Shown: piece by piece, positions 50,453 through 52,872 of the stretch
How positions within the stretch are numbered: the stretch's first letter is position 1
How the letters are laid out: each line of letters begins with the position of its first letter
Source: Armatimonadota bacterium
GTDB lineage: Bacteria > Armatimonadota > DTGP01 > JAKQQT01
Direction of reading: 5' to 3'
DNA: 52,872 nt
Assembly: GCA_036504095.1 (NCBI GenBank)
Contig: DASXVS010000010.1
Span: 1 to 52,872, forward strand
The notes under the pieces: generated by a model
Told to the model about the DNA's origin: nothing
The model's database searches: none
Seen by the model: only the letters and a program-made list of their open reading frames with translations
Translations under genes and position numbers: made by a program

Positions 50453-51682
50453 ATGAGAACAGACGCTCCCAAGCCGGACGACCTCGCACGCTTCCCGTAC
50501 CTGAAGGACGTCCTGAACCGGATTGAAGTCGCTTATATCGCAACCTACCCGCCCACGGAGTGCGGAATCGCCACCTTCACCCAGGACAGCCTCACCGCGG
50601 TCCGCAAGTTCACACCATTCAGCCATCACCTGGTTGTGGCGATGAACTACCCCGGTGAAACCCAGGCCTATCCGGACGTGGTGAAATTCCAGGTCGACAA
50701 GGCCACCCCCGAGGATTACGACGACGCCGCGAAGTTCATCAACGAATCCAGCGCCACCGTGCTGCATGTCCAGCACGAGTACGGCATCTTCGGAGGAGAT
50801 CACGGCGACTATATCGTCCGCCTGATGGAGCAGATCAAGAAGCCGATGGTCGTTACGCTGCACACGGTCCTGGCCGCCCCCAACCCGAAGCAGAGGGAAA
50901 TCGTGGAGCAAATGGGGCGTTTGGCCAACCACCTCATCGTGATGATTGATATGGGCCGTCGCATCCTGATGGACCACTACGATGTGGACCCCGCGAAGAT
51001 CGTCGTCATCCCGCACGGCGTGCCGAACGTGCGCAAACGCTCAAGCGACGCCGCCAAGAAGAGCCTCGGCCTCACCGGCCATACGGTGCTGAGCACCTTC
51101 GGCCTCATCAACCGGGGCAAAGGGCTGGAACACGCCATCGAAGCGATGGCCAAAGCCGTGGAGAACCATCCGGAAGCCCTTTACCTCATCCTGGGGCAGA
51201 CGCACCCCGCCGTCCGCAAGGAGCATGGCGAAGAATACCGCAATGAACTGAACAGCCTCGTGAGCAAATACGGCCTCCAGCGGAACGTGAGGTTCAACAA
51301 CCACTACCTCACATTGGAAGAGCTGGTAAACTACCTGTCTGCGACGGACATCTACATCACGCCCTACCTGAACAAGGACCAAATCACCAGCGGAACGCTG
51401 GCTTATGCCCTAGGGTGCGGAAAGGCTATCATCAGCACGCCCTACCTATATGCCGAAGAAATGCTGGGCGACGGGCGCGGCATTCTGGTCCCATTCAGGG
51501 ATTCGGATGCCATCGGCGATGCTTTTATCCGCCTCCTGGACGACATCCCGTACCGGCACAAACTGGAAACCGCAACCTACAAATACGGCCGGCGCACCAC
51601 TTGGTACAACGTCGCCATCGAGCACCTGAACCTGTTCTATCAGTTGATGAATCGCGTGAACGGCGGTCAATCGCCCGGGTAA
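50453..51682 (+). CDS. GT-B fold glycosyltransferase (GT4-like)
   Basis: About 409 residues from the ATG at 50453. Upstream codons in the same frame translate only heptamer repeats and are excluded. The N-terminal lobe has [20 protein letters not shown] and [20 protein letters not shown]. The C-terminal lobe has [20 protein letters not shown] and [14 protein letters not shown]. The nucleotide-sugar loop is [20 protein letters not shown]. It transfers a sugar from an activated donor; the acceptor is unknown. The protein encoded downstream is an (alpha/alpha)6-type glycan-active protein, and the pair probably works on the same glycan. Confidence 0.88.
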   Translation: MRTDAPKPDDLARFPYLKDVLNRIEVAYIATYPPTECGIATFTQDSLTAVRKFTPFSHHLVVAMNYPGETQAYPDVVKFQVDKATPEDYDDAAKFINESSATVLHVQHEYGIFGGDHGDYIVRLMEQIKKPMVVTLHTVLAAPNPKQREIVEQMGRLANHLIVMIDMGRRILMDHYDVDPAKIVVIPHGVPNVRKRSSDAAKKSLGLTGHTVLSTFGLINRGKGLEHAIEAMAKAVENHPEALYLILGQTHPAVRKEHGEEYRNELNSLVSKYGLQRNVRFNNHYLTLEELVNYLSATDIYITPYLNKDQITSGTLAYALGCGKAIISTPYLYAEEMLGDGRGILVPFRDSDAIGDAFIRLLDDIPYRHKLETATYKYGRRTTWYNVAIEHLNLFYQLMNRVNGGQSPG

Positions 51683-51757
51683 GCCCGGCCGGCGCACAGG
51701 ATTGAAAGCGGCTGCCGGTCCCGGTCCCGCAAAATCGCCCGCTCGGAACAACCCCAT

Positions 51758-52810
51758 ATGGAAACAACCCTCACGTACCCGCCGCTCCGGATGTCGCATC
51801 TGCGCACGCTCACGAACAATTCCGGAATCATCCAGCACGGCTGGTATTCGATGCCCAACGAGGTCACCGGATACTGCACGGACGACAACTGCCGCGCCTT
51901 CCTCGTCGCGGTTCAGGCATATCGCCGGAACCCGGATCCGGAATTGCTCCGCCTGATCGGCATCTATCTGTCGTTCCTCAGGGCCGCGAGAAACGACTCC
52001 GGCGCATTCCGGAACTTCATGTCCTATCAGCAGTTCTTCCTCGACGATTACGCATCGGAAGACTGCCTGGGCCGCGTCCTCTGGGCGCTCGGATACGCGA
52101 TGCGCTTCCCGCCCCATCCATCCGTCGCCGTCATCTGCGAGGACCTCTTCCACGAAGCGTTCACCTGGCTGAAGGACTTCCGCAGCACGCGTGGACGCGC
52201 CTACGCCATTCTAGGGCTGCGAAACTACCATCTGGCCCGCCCGGACGACGCCCGTGCCCTGGAAGCGGTCAAGTGGCTGGCGGCCGAATTGTCCGACAAG
52301 TTTGACGGCTACGCCACGGGCGCCTGGCCGTGGTTCTCCGGCCGGCTCACTTATGCCAACGGCATCCCGCCGATGAGCCTCCTGCTCGCATCGGAAGTGA
52401 CCGGCAACAAGCGTTACTCCGATATCGGCCTGAAGACCCTTGACTGGCTCACGAGCGTCATCGTTAGAGACGGCGTGATGTCCCCGATCGGATGCACCGG
52501 CTGGTACGACAAAGGCAGAAATCGAAGCCAATGGGATCAACAGCCCATCGATCCCGCCGGAATGGTGGGCGCCTACCTGACCGCCAACCGCGTTACGGGC
52601 GACAAGGGGTATCTGGACCTCGCGAAGATCGCCTACGATTGGTTCCACGGGAGCAACGATCTCGGCGTCAGCCTGTTTGACCCGGTAACGGGTGGCTGCT
52701 GCGACGGGCTCTCCCGGCAGGGCGCCAGCGGCAATCAGGGCGCCGAGAGCTCGCTGGTGTACTACCTCGCCACGATGGCTTACCGCCGTGATATCCCGGT
52801 GGCACTGTAG
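51758..52810 (+). CDS. (alpha/alpha)6-barrel glycosidase-like protein
   Basis: A 350-residue protein made of helix pairs. Recognisable segments are GYCTDDNCRAFLVAVQAYRR, YASEDCLGRVLWALGYAMRF, GRAYAILGLRNYHLARPDDA and AAELSDKFDGYATGAWPWFS. The pattern, with aromatic and acidic residues at helix ends, matches glycosidase-like proteins commonly encoded next to GT4 enzymes. There is no signal peptide, so the protein is cytoplasmic. The 75-base gap to the glycosyltransferase suggests one operon. Specific activity is unknown. Confidence 0.78.
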   Translation: METTLTYPPLRMSHLRTLTNNSGIIQHGWYSMPNEVTGYCTDDNCRAFLVAVQAYRRNPDPELLRLIGIYLSFLRAARNDSGAFRNFMSYQQFFLDDYASEDCLGRVLWALGYAMRFPPHPSVAVICEDLFHEAFTWLKDFRSTRGRAYAILGLRNYHLARPDDARALEAVKWLAAELSDKFDGYATGAWPWFSGRLTYANGIPPMSLLLASEVTGNKRYSDIGLKTLDWLTSVIVRDGVMSPIGCTGWYDKGRNRSQWDQQPIDPAGMVGAYLTANRVTGDKGYLDLAKIAYDWFHGSNDLGVSLFDPVTGGCCDGLSRQGASGNQGAESSLVYYLATMAYRRDIPVAL

Positions 52811-52840
52811 CGCTCGCGCCCCAATCCAAACACAAAGCGG

Positions 52841-52872
52841 CGAGGCTCAAACGGGATCCCGTTTGAGCCTCG
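52841..52872. repeat. Perfect 32-base palindrome at the window end
   Basis: CGAGGCTCAAACGGGA is followed directly by its exact reverse complement, ending at the last base of the window, 31 bases after the preceding gene. It may be the stem of a terminator without a spacer loop, or a contig end where the assembly turned back on itself. Confidence 0.6.

Overview
The window looks like chromosomal DNA of a GC-rich, probably diderm, free-living bacterium. My best guess is a member of the Armatimonadota. The case rests on indirect signs: a prepilin-like gene with an H-x9-D motif, LacI-controlled sugar ABC importers without a local ATPase, a UbiD-family decarboxylase of the menaquinone type, a DUF2330 secreted protein, and intergenic DNA built from degenerate 7-base repeats. 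No 16S gene is present, so this assignment is an inference.

Region 1 (1-8.1 kb) holds a 5S rRNA gene with a strong hairpin behind it, followed by a wreck of nested insertion sequences. An IS3-family element sits against the remains of a host gene and is cut by a complete IS21-family element (1685-3919). Fragments of two host genes follow; the second is cut by another complete IS21-family element (4619-7107), which itself abuts a decayed IS3-family copy.

Region 2 (8.1-29.3 kb) is a genome-maintenance and defence island. It contains a large serine recombinase with an unusual C-terminal tail of two LuxR-like helix-turn-helix segments, preceded by a small unknown gene. Next is a minus-strand unit of an Xre repressor, an ImmA/IrrE-type metallopeptidase and the SbcD-SbcC nuclease. 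A shared palindromic half-site in front of both xre and sbcD suggests an IrrE/DdrO-like switch controlling the nuclease. A complete type I-C CRISPR-Cas locus follows (cas3-cas5-cas8c-cas7-cas4-cas1-cas2) with an array of 57 near-identical 37-nt repeats plus one degenerate terminal repeat.

Region 3 (29.4-42.6 kb, all minus strand) is a glucan-use cluster. In transcription order it encodes a LacI regulator, a secreted GH13 alpha-glucan hydrolase, a prepilin-like protein, a secreted carbohydrate-binding protein with a dockerin-like tail, a solute-binding protein fused to an ABC permease, a partner permease, and a second importer with separate binding protein and two permeases. No importer ATPase is encoded here. 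LacI-type operators (GAATACGTATTC) lie before lacI and before the prepilin gene.

Region 4 (42.7-52.9 kb) is housekeeping: a UbiD-family decarboxylase, a HAD phosphatase, small hypothetical and membrane proteins, a DUF2330 protein, the selenocysteine elongation factor SelB, a protein resembling DnaA domain I, a GT-B glycosyltransferase and an (alpha/alpha)6-type protein. Several plus-strand genes here have a -10-like hexamer 6-9 bases before the ATG, suggesting leaderless transcripts. Intergenic gaps are filled with period-7 repeats, some as inverted pairs. The window ends exactly in a perfect 32-base palindrome.
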